Assembly (NCBI GenBank): GCA_964454015.1
Contig: CAYVQF010000002.1
Location: 176,843-240,842 of the forward strand
Direction: 5' to 3'
DNA: 64,000 bases
DNA from: CAYVQF01 sp964454015
Lineage (GTDB): Bacteria > Myxococcota_A > Bradymonadia > UBA4248
Below, piece after piece: positions 52,226 through 60,304 of the stretch. The notes beneath the pieces were generated by a model that made no database searches, had not been told where the DNA came from, and saw nothing but the letters and a program-made list of their open reading frames with translations. The translations under genes and the position numbers were made by a program. Within the stretch, counting starts at the first letter, position 1, and every line of letters starts with the position of its first letter.

Positions 52226-53761
52226 ATGGGAATGCTGAGGTGGACACGCGGTGCGTGGTTGCTGTTGGTGTGTTGCTGCTTGCTAGGCTGTGGTGAGGCC
52301 AAGGAAGGTGATGGGAACGCCGTCAGGCCGGCGCGCGCGCCGTTGATGGGCGCTGCAGACAGTGCAGATGGCAGCGATTTTCAGTGCCAGATCGTTCTGG
52401 TCGAGCTCGGTCGCCGTTCGGACGGACTTGGTGGCTATGTCACGCGAGAGCAGACCTGGGTGTGGTTTGGCACGGTGGACGTCAGCGAGGCGTTGTTGGG
52501 GCAGGGAGCGCAGGCGGCGGTGCTCTATCATTATGGTGTCGACCCACAGTGGTGGCGGGTGCCGGCGGTGGAGGCCGTTGGCGGTGCCGCCGAGGGCTAT
52601 CAGCGCTTTGCCTTTCGAATGGATACCCATTTGCCGACGACGGGCATGAGTGGGACGAGCTTGAGCCGGGCGGTGATCGAAGTAATCCCGGTGTTGGAGC
52701 TGCCGGGCGGCTTGCGCCTCTTCGATCACAACCGCAACCCAGGAGACTTCGACAACTACATCCTCAACGCGTCGAACGGCTTCAAGGTGGAGGCCGAGCT
52801 GGCATCGTGCACCGACGGCCACGCTGCTTCGGGAGCGGCGGTGAGCGAGCTGGGTTTGGAAGGATTGCCTCTAGGGGTCTTGCGTTTCGATGCCGGGTGG
52901 CAGGTGACGCAGGAGGGACCCATGGTGGAGGGAGGCCGGTTGCGGGTGCATTACGCGTTGGAGCGTCTGCCTGAGTGTAGAGGCACCCACAATGGCTATC
53001 CAGCCTGGGATACGCGGGCCTTTGTGCGCTTTATGCCCGGGGGGGAGGTTTACGATGGGAGCCTGCGCGCTTTCGTCAGCGACATGGGGAGGCCGACGAC
53101 GGCCTACACGGCGGTGGCAGCGGATTTCGTGATTCCCCTGGGGGCGCAGCAGGCGGAGCTGTGGTTTTGGAATCAGTCCATGGGCGGTAGCGCTTGTCAG
53201 CAGTGGGATTCTCAGTTTGGCGAGAATTACGTGTTCCCCGTGGCCGCGCGGCCGCAGTGGCTTGGTAACACGGTGCTGAAGGTCAGCCGGGCGGGTGGGC
53301 ATCCGTGCGCTGATGGGGCGGCATTGCTTGGGTCGTTTTCTTATGGGACCTGGGCGCGTACCCGGGCGGTGATGGCCAATCTTTGTTTTGAGGTCTACCA
53401 AGCAGGGGTGACCGATTGGGAGAATCCCGAGATTTGGCGGCACTTGGATGTGCAGGTGCATTACCGCTTCGATGATGGCGCTTTTCACAGCGCTTATGTG
53501 GATTTTTTGGATTTCGTGGGGGAGAACGGGCGTTTTGTTTTCGACATCTCTGCGGTGGATCCTTTCCGCTTCTACCACTGCCCCGATGCTGAGGTGGTCG
53601 AGGTGGTGGTCACGGAGACGGGGCAGCGGCAGGAGGTGGCACGGATGGAGTTCTTCTTCAGCGTCAACGGGGTCGCCTTGCGCCCGAGTACGGGGGCGTG
53701 GCGTTTCCTGGGTGAGTACTGGGATGACGAGAGCCCCTTCCGGCAGAGCCACTGTCTGTGA
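52226..53761 (+). CDS. DUF6209-family lipoprotein
   Basis: 511 residues. The start at 52226 is chosen because AGGAGGT (52214-52220) lies 5 bases upstream; an in-frame ATG at 52211 is inside that ribosome site. The signal ends in CCLLGC, a lipobox. The mature chain is all-beta, with many W/F/Y residues (VTREQTWVWFGTVDVSEALLG; WDTRAFVRFMPGGEVYDGSL; MDFLDFVGENGRFVFDISAVD-like C-terminal block). This resembles DUF6209 proteins of myxobacteria, whose function is unknown. Several Cys (CQIVLVEL, PECRGTHNG, SACQQWDS, HPCADGA) suggest disulphides in an extracytoplasmic place. The next gene begins 8 bases after its stop. Confidence 0.72.
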   Translation: MGMLRWTRGAWLLLVCCCLLGCGEAKEGDGNAVRPARAPLMGAADSADGSDFQCQIVLVELGRRSDGLGGYVTREQTWVWFGTVDVSEALLGQGAQAAVLYHYGVDPQWWRVPAVEAVGGAAEGYQRFAFRMDTHLPTTGMSGTSLSRAVIEVIPVLELPGGLRLFDHNRNPGDFDNYILNASNGFKVEAELASCTDGHAASGAAVSELGLEGLPLGVLRFDAGWQVTQEGPMVEGGRLRVHYALERLPECRGTHNGYPAWDTRAFVRFMPGGEVYDGSLRAFVSDMGRPTTAYTAVAADFVIPLGAQQAELWFWNQSMGGSACQQWDSQFGENYVFPVAARPQWLGNTVLKVSRAGGHPCADGAALLGSFSYGTWARTRAVMANLCFEVYQAGVTDWENPEIWRHLDVQVHYRFDDGAFHSAYVDFLDFVGENGRFVFDISAVDPFRFYHCPDAEVVEVVVTETGQRQEVARMEFFFSVNGVALRPSTGAWRFLGEYWDDESPFRQSHCL

Positions 53762-53768
53762 GGTCGAG

Positions 53769-54692
53769 GTGGCCAACGATGGGGTGAGGCCAGAGCCTTT
53801 GCCGCTGCCGCCGGCGGCAACTGAAGGTCGCGTTTTCGTGGATCGTCGTGTTGCCACGACGCACTTGCCGATGCCGGTCGTCTTCGCGGCGATTGAGGGC
53901 TTGGGTGGTGTTCGCGGTTGGTTGTTCGCCAACACCTTGTGGTGGTTGCGCGGGGTGTTGGATTGGTGCATCGGTGGGCCCGGTTTGGGCCGTGGCCGGC
54001 GGGATCAGGAGCACTTGGAGGTGGGGTCCGTCGTGGATTGTTGGCGGGTGGCCGCGTTGGAGAGGCCCAAGCGCTTGGTGCTGTGGTCAGAGATGCGGAT
54101 GCCGGGGGAGGGGTGGCTTTCCTTCGCCGTTGAGGCCGAAGGCGAGGGGAGTCGGATCGTGCAGACGGCGACCTACATTCCTCGTGGACTGTGGGGATGG
54201 GTGTATTGGGGGGCGATGTGGCCCTTTCACCAGGTGCTATTCCCGGGGCTGTTGCGCAATCTGTTGCGGGTCGCCGGAGGAGAACAGTGGCTGTGGCGTC
54301 GTCGTTATGGCGGCCTGGTGTTGTTGTGGAGCGTGGTGTTGGCGCTGGTGGGGATGCTCTGGGGACCGGAGTTGGGGAGCCGGACAGGGTTGTGGATGGG
54401 GGCACGCGTGGCGTCGCTGGCCTGGGTTCACGGGGCGCTGTGGTGCCTGTGGGTGGCCGGGGTGTGGGGGCTGTGGCGGCGTTGGGGTTGGCGGTACAGC
54501 CTCGTGGCATGGGGCGTGGTCGTGCTCCACGCCAGCGTCATGGCAGGTTTCCCGTGGTTGGACCTGCGATGGACGGCGGTCATCGCGTCATTGGTGACGC
54601 TCTCGTGGGTGCAGCGGCGCGACAAGACCGGTGCTGCACTTGGCCTCCCCTATGCGGTGGCGACGGGGCTGGCCGTCGCGATAGGCTTGTAG
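53769..54692 (+). CDS. DUF2867 domain fused to a DoxX-like membrane region
   Basis: 307 residues from a GTG with GAGG upstream (8 bases after the previous stop); an ATG at 53724 overlapping the previous gene is the alternative. Residues 15-170 match DUF2867: FAAIEGLGGVRGWLFANTLWWLRGVLDWCIGG, VGSVVDCWRVAAL, LVLWSEMRMPGEGWLSFAVE, QTATYIPRGLWGWVYWGAMWPFHQVLF. The C-terminal ~130 residues contain about four membrane helices (LVLLWSVVLALVGMLWG; LWCLWVAGVWGLW), recalling the DoxX-like region of some SDR-DUF2867 proteins. In most relatives DUF2867 follows an NAD(P)-binding Rossmann domain; none is present here. The function is unknown. Confidence 0.75.
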   Translation: MANDGVRPEPLPLPPAATEGRVFVDRRVATTHLPMPVVFAAIEGLGGVRGWLFANTLWWLRGVLDWCIGGPGLGRGRRDQEHLEVGSVVDCWRVAALERPKRLVLWSEMRMPGEGWLSFAVEAEGEGSRIVQTATYIPRGLWGWVYWGAMWPFHQVLFPGLLRNLLRVAGGEQWLWRRRYGGLVLLWSVVLALVGMLWGPELGSRTGLWMGARVASLAWVHGALWCLWVAGVWGLWRRWGWRYSLVAWGVVVLHASVMAGFPWLDLRWTAVIASLVTLSWVQRRDKTGAALGLPYAVATGLAVAIGL

Positions 54693-54721
54693 CGCCTAGG
54701 GGGGCGAGGGTTTCTCGGCGA

Positions 54722-55393
54722 TCAGCGCTTGAAGGTGGCGCCGGTGGCGATGAGCGCAAATTGGTGGATGGGGCCGCCAGCGGCGAGCTCTTCGTCAGAA
54801 ATGAACTTATGTGCCGTGCGGTAGTGTTCGAGCTCCTCGGCGGGGATGGTCTTGACGGAGACCGTTCCCTGGGCGACGGCGACGGCGCCGACGGCGGTTT
54901 CGGGAGCGAGGAAGGTGGGCGCGGCGACGACGCGGACGACCTTGGTCTGGGCTTCATTGGTGATGCCGAACCAGCCGCGCCGATGGTAGCACATGTCGGT
55001 GACCAAGCCTGTGATCTGTACGTTTTGATCGACGTATTTCTCACCGCTGGCGAGGAGCTCATCGACGGTGATTTCCTGTACGCCGTCTTGCAGGGCCTGG
55101 CCGAGAGCGGCGTCGAGGGGCTCTGTCGAGGGGGCGAGAGGGTTGACCGGCTCCTGGTCGTGGTCGTGGTCGTGGTCGTGCTCATTAGCACTTTCGGGAG
55201 CGGCTTCCGTGGGAAGTGCCTCCTGCTCTGGGGTCGCGGGCGCCTCCTCGGGGTTTTGGTTGGCAGTCTTTTCCTTGGGGGCCGGGCTTGTGGCGGGAGC
55301 TCCGCTTTTAGTTTCACAGCCAGCGAGGGCGAAGAGCGTGAAGATGGCGATCAGGGCGATAGGGACAAGGGAGAGGGTCCGCTGGTCTTGCAT
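54722..55393 (-). CDS. DUF4920-like OB-fold lipoprotein with His/Asp repeat
   Basis: 223 residues. The signal ends in LAGC with C26 as the lipid anchor; AAGGA lies upstream of the ATG. A Pro/Glu/Ala linker contains H72-D-H-D-H-D-H-D79, a likely metal-binding patch encoded by a perfect hexamer repeat. The globular part resembles DUF4920 OB-fold proteins (ITVDELLASGEKYVDQNVQITGLVTDMCYHRRGWFGI, then AVAQGTVSVKTIPAEEL), where the single Cys in TDMC and the following RGW take the place of the family's C...GCW. The protein is probably periplasmic. Its metal is unknown. A cluster with NosL-like copper genes begins 1.7 kb away, but on the other strand and not adjacent. Confidence 0.75.
   Translation of the reverse strand: MQDQRTLSLVPIALIAIFTLFALAGCETKSGAPATSPAPKEKTANQNPEEAPATPEQEALPTEAAPESANEHDHDHDHDQEPVNPLAPSTEPLDAALGQALQDGVQEITVDELLASGEKYVDQNVQITGLVTDMCYHRRGWFGITNEAQTKVVRVVAAPTFLAPETAVGAVAVAQGTVSVKTIPAEELEHYRTAHKFISDEELAAGGPIHQFALIATGATFKR
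55155..55178. repeat. Four tandem hexamers TGGTCG
   Basis: Four exact copies of a 6-base unit inside the DUF4920-like gene encode the alternating His-Asp run. Slippage would add or remove His-Asp pairs without a frameshift. Confidence 0.85.
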
Positions 55394-55502
55394 GTTCAGG
55401 TCCTTGGGTAGGGGTCAGCCAAGCGCCCATGGCGCAGCTCAGTCAGGCGCGCAGGATAGTGGCGTCGTGAAGCGGGTGCAACGTGATCACGGCCGCAGGG
55501 GT

Positions 55503-56894
55503 TCAGGATGGCGTGGTGACGTCGCTGACGCGGTCTTCTTCAGCATCGTCTTCATCAACGGTGCTCAACAAGTCTGGCGAGAGACGCGGCAGTTGCACTG
55601 ATGACCAGGAGACGCGGGTAAGGTTTTCGCTGGATTCCGTAATGAGGGACTCGACCTCGGGCGCTGTTCGCTGCAGCTCTTCGTTGATACGGATGACTTC
55701 GTCATCTTCAGGCGCGGGGAGGAGGATATCCATATTGCGCACGCGCGCGGCGAGGCGGTCGAGGCGGGAGATGGGCCCTTCCTGGAGGGTGGTGATGGCG
55801 GGGATGGGGACGGGGTGAAGTTGGGAGGGCGATTTTCGCCAGACGCGTTGGTGAAGGGCTTGGGCCAAATGTTCCAGCTCGGCAGAGGTGCCGCAGAAGG
55901 TGAGTGCCGTATGATCGGGGTGCTCTCGTTGGAGCGTGAGGTGGGCGCTGGTGTCGGGGCCCAGCCAGGCGGGTAACAGCCACTCGATGGCGACCCGGTC
56001 GAGGGCATCGAGGTGGCCCTCGATTTCGAGGTGGAGGGCTTTGGGGTTGGTGGCGATGGCCTGCTGGGCGTCAGCCGGGAAGTGGTCGAAGTGGAGGATG
56101 GTGGCGCCGGCTTGTTGCCATTGGCGGAGGATGTGTGGGCTCCACTGGGAGCGGGTGTAGGTCTGGGCCGAGAGGCGGCAGGAGGTCGCGACATGAGGCG
56201 GGACAAGGCCTGGGTCGAGGCGGGTACCCGTAATGTCGGTGAAGTGGAGGATGGCGTTGGCGATGAGGGCGCCGCTGAGGTTGGCGCAGCTCAAGCGCGA
56301 GGCTTGGAGATCCGTGCCGGTGAGGTTGGCACCTTCCAGGTCGGCGGCTTCGAGGTTGGCCCAGGTCACGCGTGCCCAGTTGAGCCGGGCGTTGGTGAGG
56401 TTGGCCCAGCTCATTTTGGCCCAGTGAAGGTTGGCGCTGGTGAGGTTCGCGTCGGTGAGATCGGCTCCTTCGAGGTCAGCCGATTCGACGATGGCCCCGG
56501 TGAGGTTGGCTCCGACGAAGATGGCCCCGATGAGGTCGGCAGCTTCGAGGGAAGCGCGAATGAGCAGGGCGCCAGAGAAATCGGTGGCGTCACCGGAGAT
56601 GCCCGTGAGGGTCGCGCCCGTGAGATCGGCGTTGCGCAGGTTGGCGCGCGCCAGGTTGGCGAAACTCAGGACGGCCCGGGTGAGCGACGCTCCCATGAGG
56701 TCAGCGCCAAAGAGGTTGGCGCTGTCGAGGTTGGCGCCATCGAGCTTGGCGCCGCACAAGAGTGCGTTGGAGAAATCGCTGCCTTCGAGGTTGGCATGGC
56801 TGAGGTCGGCATGCTGAAGATCGACGCCGCGAAAGTCCCGCTCCCCGAGGGCATAAGACTGGAGTAGTTCGTCTTCGAAGCGACTGACCTTCAA
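55503..56894 (-). CDS. Pentapeptide-repeat protein
   Basis: 463 residues from a TTG (MKVSRFEDELLQSYALGERDFRGVDL) with GGAG 6 bases upstream. A longer frame back to 56999 is rejected because a good promoter lies inside it. Residues about 20-230 are A(D/N)LXX pentapeptides (VDLQHADLSHANLEGSDF; ADLEGADLTDANLTSANLHWAKM), which fold as a right-handed quadrilateral helix. The C-terminal half is a different, mostly helical domain with WLLPAWLGPDT and ARVRNMDILLPAPEDDEVIRINEELQRT. No signal peptide is present. Such proteins range from DNA-gyrase protectors to scaffolds; the role here is not known. It is divergent from the NosL-like operon. Confidence 0.88.
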   Translation of the reverse strand: MKVSRFEDELLQSYALGERDFRGVDLQHADLSHANLEGSDFSNALLCGAKLDGANLDSANLFGADLMGASLTRAVLSFANLARANLRNADLTGATLTGISGDATDFSGALLIRASLEAADLIGAIFVGANLTGAIVESADLEGADLTDANLTSANLHWAKMSWANLTNARLNWARVTWANLEAADLEGANLTGTDLQASRLSCANLSGALIANAILHFTDITGTRLDPGLVPPHVATSCRLSAQTYTRSQWSPHILRQWQQAGATILHFDHFPADAQQAIATNPKALHLEIEGHLDALDRVAIEWLLPAWLGPDTSAHLTLQREHPDHTALTFCGTSAELEHLAQALHQRVWRKSPSQLHPVPIPAITTLQEGPISRLDRLAARVRNMDILLPAPEDDEVIRINEELQRTAPEVESLITESSENLTRVSWSSVQLPRLSPDLLSTVDEDDAEEDRVSDVTTPS

Positions 56895-56962
56895 CGCGGA
56901 CTCCAGGTCGTGGGCGCACGGTGTGGTCGGCGGTGCGCGAGTGAAGCTTAGCTCCAAGCGGA

Positions 56963-56991
56963 ATTGTACAACGGCGTTGGAAGTGACGCAA
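56963..56991 (-). promoter_or_regulatory. sigma70-type promoter for the pentapeptide gene, overlapped by palindromes
   Basis: On the minus strand TTGCGT (56986-56991), 17-base spacer, TACAAT (56963-56968). The -35 lies inside a perfect palindrome TGACGC-AAA-GCGTCA (56984-56998). A second one, GGTCGC-N6-GCGACC (57000-57017), is immediately upstream. Both look like operator sites controlling this promoter and perhaps the divergent operon. Confidence 0.6.
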
Positions 56992-57102
56992 AGCGTCAAG
57001 GTCGCATTTTCGCGACCCGCAGGGGTTGTGGCGCACGGCGGATGTGGTTGACAAAGGTCAAGAAAGGGATGAGAGGGAGAGGGTCAAGGGAGGTCGTATT
57101 CA

Positions 57103-57684
57103 ATGTCCAAAGGGAGCAAGGTGATGGTCGGTAGCGCCAAGGGGTGGTGGTTGATTGCATTGTGGACTTTGGCGCTGATTCTTGTTCAGTGTAAGGGATC
57201 GGGGCCAGAGACTGAGGCGGTGGGTGCGCAGGCGCGGGCCGGACAGAGACCTTTGGGTGAGGGCTTGGCTTTACAGGTCAGCGAGGGGGATCGCTGTCCG
57301 GTGTGCGCGATGCAGGTGGCCGAGCATCAAGACCACGCGGCGGCGTTGGCGCTCGATGACGGTACGACGTACTATTTTTGTGGCAACGGCTGCATGATGC
57401 GGTCTTGGCTCGTGCCCGAGGCTTATCTTGGGGTGGCTGAGGGGCGTTTGGCGCTGCCTGTGGTTCAAGAGTACTACAGCCGAAAGCCGATGGATGCGCG
57501 GGAGGTGCTTTGGGTGGCGGATTCAGACGTCCAGGGGCCGATGGGGGTGGCGTTGGTGCCCTTGGCGGACGCTGCCGCGGCGGAGACTTTCAGGCGGCGG
57601 CATGGCGGCAAAGCGCCTTTTCGCTTTGAGGAGCTGCGGGCGGAGACGTGGGAGGGTCTGACCGGTAAGGGCGCCAAGCCTTGA
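57103..57684 (+). CDS. NosL-like copper-chaperone lipoprotein
   Basis: 193 residues. The signal ends in LVQC with C30 as a probable lipid anchor; an internal ATG (57124) is a weaker start. The NosL signature is clear: C65-P-V-C68-A-M70, then YYFC93GNGC97MMRSW, Cys/Met residues suited to copper. The rest matches the NosL fold, ending with PVVQEYYSRKPMDAREVLWVADSDVQGPMGVALVPLAD (the YYSGKPMDAREVLW block is characteristic). NosL delivers Cu(I) to nitrous-oxide reductase; no nosZ is present here, so it probably serves another copper protein. It leads the operon that continues to the ABC pair and SafE-like transporter. Confidence 0.92.
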   Translation: MSKGSKVMVGSAKGWWLIALWTLALILVQCKGSGPETEAVGAQARAGQRPLGEGLALQVSEGDRCPVCAMQVAEHQDHAAALALDDGTTYYFCGNGCMMRSWLVPEAYLGVAEGRLALPVVQEYYSRKPMDAREVLWVADSDVQGPMGVALVPLADAAAAETFRRRHGGKAPFRFEELRAETWEGLTGKGAKP

Positions 57685-57720
57685 GAGGTTGAGGGCGCTC
57701 TCAGGGGTGAAGGTGTTGCG

Positions 57721-58617
57721 ATGGAAGGCGTAGCGGGTCAGAGGGGGCCGTCGAGGTGGCGCAGCCGGGTCAACTGCTGGCGTTGGGCCATGGGGGATCT
57801 GTGGCGCGGGCGGTGGATGCATGGCGGCGAAGCGTTGATGGTCGCGTCGATCGTGAGCCTTGGCGGGGCGGGGTTGTTGCTGTTGGCCATGTCGTCGGCG
57901 GGCGCGGTTGGGGCGCTGGAAGGTGGGCCTTCGTTGCGTTTGCGCCGCGCTGATGGGGCACCCATGGCTTGGCAGGAGACCCATGCGGCGGCGAGCGCCG
58001 TGTTGGGGGTGGCCGAGGTGCGCCGTGGCGATGTGGCGCTTGACGTGGATGTCGCGCGTGGTGATGCGGCGGTGTGGTATGTCGACGTTGCGGTGACCCG
58101 CGAGGAGGAGGCGGAGGTGATTGCCGCGGAGATCGCCGGGGGCCTTTCTTGGCCGGTGGCGGTCGAGGTCCGTTGGGCGCAGATCCAAAGTCGCAGGGAG
58201 GCTGCGTCGCGCCTCCAGGCGTGGGTGCTGCTGGCATTCGTGCCGGCGTTGCTGTCTTTGGCTTTGGCTGGTGTGGTGGGCCATCGCCGCGGCCTGACGC
58301 AGGAGGAGCTGGTGGCGACCTCGCGGCTGTTGGGTTGGCGCAGTGCGGAGCTGTTGTGGGTGGCGTTCTTCCGGGTCGCGGCGACGGCCGTATCGGGTGT
58401 CGTGTTGGGGAGCGTGGGAGCGCTGCTTGTCGTGTCCATGGGAGGGGTTCAACAGGGGGCGCGGTGGCTGGTGGCCTGGGAAGGGGAGGCATGTGCCGTG
58501 GGGAGCGGTGGGGGTTGGGCCCTGCTGTCGCTGTGGGCGGGTTGGGTGGCCTTGGTGTGGCTGGTGGCAGGCCTGTGGGCGCCTTGGCGGGCGAGTGTGA
58601 GGGAGCTGTGGACTTGA
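57721..58617 (+). CDS. ABC transporter permease (MacB/FtsX-type)
   Basis: 298 residues; starts 37 bases after the NosL-like gene, with GAAGG upstream. One N-terminal membrane helix (ALMVASIVSLGGAGLLLLAM, about 38-57), a ~130-residue periplasmic part, and about three C-terminal helices (WVLLAFVPALLSLALAGVVG; FFRVAATAVSGVVLGSVGALLVV; LLSLWAGWVALVWLVAGLW) give the four-helix topology of the FtsX/MacB/LolCE class. The characteristic cytoplasmic turn GLTQEELVATSRLLGWRSAELL lies between helices 2 and 3, where the ATPase docks. This class usually moves lipids, peptides or transmits force rather than ions, so it may act on the NosL lipoprotein or its target. The ATPase follows 11 bases later. Confidence 0.85.
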   Translation: MEGVAGQRGPSRWRSRVNCWRWAMGDLWRGRWMHGGEALMVASIVSLGGAGLLLLAMSSAGAVGALEGGPSLRLRRADGAPMAWQETHAAASAVLGVAEVRRGDVALDVDVARGDAAVWYVDVAVTREEEAEVIAAEIAGGLSWPVAVEVRWAQIQSRREAASRLQAWVLLAFVPALLSLALAGVVGHRRGLTQEELVATSRLLGWRSAELLWVAFFRVAATAVSGVVLGSVGALLVVSMGGVQQGARWLVAWEGEACAVGSGGGWALLSLWAGWVALVWLVAGLWAPWRASVRELWT

Positions 58618-58628
58618 GAGGGGGGGGC

Positions 58629-59315
58629 ATGGCTGAGGTGACGCTTTCTTGCCATGGGGTGAGCCTAGAGCGAGGCGGACGGCTGATTTTGGAGGAGGTG
58701 AACTGGGCTTGCAGAGGTGGGCAGATGACCTTGCTGCAAGGGGCGACGGGTGCGGGTAAGAGCACGTTGTTGGCGTTGCTGGCGGCGGTGCATCGCCCGA
58801 GCGCGGGTGAGGTGCGCGCGTGTGGCGCGCCGATTTCGCGTTGGGGAGTGCGGCATCGCGATGCGTGGCGCCGGGATCTGGCCTGGGTACCACAGCGCTT
58901 GGCTTTGGTTGAGTCACGCAGTGCGTTGGAGAACGTGATGTTGGGGGTGCTTCCGGATCGCATGGGTTGGGGTGAGATGGTGGCGCAGTCGCGGGAGGTT
59001 CTGGCCTCTTTGGGGTGTGGTCATTTGGCTGATCGCGAGGTTGGGTTGCTGTCGATGGGGGAGAGGCAGCGGGTGGTGGTGGCCCGGGCGTTGGTGCGGG
59101 AGGCGCGCTATGTGTTGGCGGACGAGCCCACGGCGCACCAGGACAGTTCGGCTGCCGAGGGCATCATGGCGGCGTTGTGTGCGCGGGCGGCGCAGGGGGC
59201 GGTGGTGGTGGTGGTGAGTCACGATCCGCGCTGGGATGGGGTGGCGAGCGAGCGATGGCGGCTTGCGGGCGGTCGGGTGGAGGCATTGGAGGCGGGATGT
59301 TGCAACACCCCCTGA
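58629..59315 (+). CDS. ABC transporter ATP-binding protein (LolD/MacB class)
   Basis: 228 residues from ATG 58629; the ribosome site lies within an uninterrupted G8 run (58620-58627). Walker A is G38-A-T-G-A-G-K44-S-T, the Q-loop region reads LAWVPQRLALVES, the signature LLSMGERQRVVVARALV, Walker B YVLADEPTAHQD and the H-loop VVSHDPRW. All catalytic residues are in place. It is the partner of the permease just upstream. The last 19 bases overlap the start of the next gene in another frame, so downstream expression is coupled. Confidence 0.95.
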   Translation: MAEVTLSCHGVSLERGGRLILEEVNWACRGGQMTLLQGATGAGKSTLLALLAAVHRPSAGEVRACGAPISRWGVRHRDAWRRDLAWVPQRLALVESRSALENVMLGVLPDRMGWGEMVAQSREVLASLGCGHLADREVGLLSMGERQRVVVARALVREARYVLADEPTAHQDSSAAEGIMAALCARAAQGAVVVVVSHDPRWDGVASERWRLAGGRVEALEAGCCNTP

Positions 59316-60304
59316 CGCTGTTTCTGAGCGTCGCAGACCTGCTTCTGGGTGGGATGGTGTTGGCGAGTGGCCGCGGGGCTTGGGGGACGGTCGTGGGTTG
59401 GCGTCCGGCGTCGGCGTCAGCAGAGCAGTTGTTGCGAGAGCGCCGTTGGGACGTGTCGGCGTGGCTGTTGATGTGGTGTTGGTGGCTCGCCTTGTTGTTG
59501 TTTGGCCTGCATTTTTTGGCATTGGCGGTGGTGCTGCCGACGGCCGTGACCGGTGCGATGTGTGGTGCTGGGGTGTGTGAGGTCATGGGTGGCGCCGGGG
59601 AGAGCGCGCTGGGGTTGCGCGGGGCGGCATTTTTGGCGTTGAGCGGGGCCCGGTTGGCCGTGCGTTTGGATTTGGCGCATCCCGAGAGCAAGGTGGCGCC
59701 GCAGGCTGGTGCCATGGTGTTGATCGCCTTGGTTCTGGTGTGGTGGTCGGCCCTCAGCACAGTCCGGGGTTGGCTGGTTCTGGATGGGATGGCGGTCGCG
59801 TCTTGTTGTGCCGCTCTGTTGGCGGCCCAACGCGAGAGCGTGGGTGGCGTGGGTGTGGCTTCACTGTGGTTGTTTTGGACGACGGGCACCTTGAGCGTCG
59901 TGATCGGCTTGGTGATGCTGCGTCGTCGTGAGGCGCGGTCATGGCCGCTGGCGTTTTTCGCGGTGGCATTGGCGTGGTTGGTGGGTGCTCGCTGGGCGAG
60001 TGAGGATTTTTTTACGTTATGGCATCACGGCGCGCTACAGCATCGTTGTCTGTGGTGCATGGTGAGTGAGCTGGGGGCGTGGCCGGGCTGGCTGATGTTC
60101 GTGGCCTGGTTTGGCGCGCTGTTGGAGTTGGGTGCGGCGGTGTTGGCCGTGGGGTGGTCGCGTCGCGGTGAGGAGTTGGGGCAGGTCGTGGCGGATGGGG
60201 CTTGGGCGCGGGTGGTGCTGGCGGTGCGCCGGTGGTCTTTCTGGGTGGTGTTGTTCGGGCTGTTGGCCTATTGGCCGTTGGTCTTTGGGCAGGAGGGGCT
60301 GTGA
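59297..60304 (+). CDS. Polytopic membrane protein with two cysteine pairs (unrecognised family)
   Basis: 335 residues; ATG 59297 with GGAGG upstream overlaps the ATPase end by 19 bases. About eight membrane helices are visible. C89-x4-C94 (MCGAGVC) follows the second helix, in a short loop, and C251-L-W-C254 (HRCLWCM) begins a later helix after a His-rich loop (LWHHGALQHR). A loop Cys pair plus a membrane-edge CxxC is the arrangement used by VKOR/DsbB-type thiol oxidoreductases, but the rest does not match any family I know. It starts a short run with the SafE-like gene, overlapping it by 4 bases. A thiol or copper-handling role is inference from the cysteines and neighbours. Confidence 0.72.
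   Translation: MLQHPLTLFLSVADLLLGGMVLASGRGAWGTVVGWRPASASAEQLLRERRWDVSAWLLMWCWWLALLLFGLHFLALAVVLPTAVTGAMCGAGVCEVMGGAGESALGLRGAAFLALSGARLAVRLDLAHPESKVAPQAGAMVLIALVLVWWSALSTVRGWLVLDGMAVASCCAALLAAQRESVGGVGVASLWLFWTTGTLSVVIGLVMLRRREARSWPLAFFAVALAWLVGARWASEDFFTLWHHGALQHRCLWCMVSELGAWPGWLMFVAWFGALLELGAAVLAVGWSRRGEELGQVVADGAWARVVLAVRRWSFWVVLFGLLAYWPLVFGQEGL

Noticed and set aside
56895..56999. TTG start at 56999 for the pentapeptide protein
   Set aside because: A TTGCGT-17-TACAAT promoter lies inside this segment, so it would be upstream of the transcript start; the TTG at 56894 has its own GGAG.
57048..57053. TTGACA box as promoter for the NosL-like operon
   Set aside because: No acceptable -10 lies at 15-19 bases; a different sigma factor or activator would be needed.
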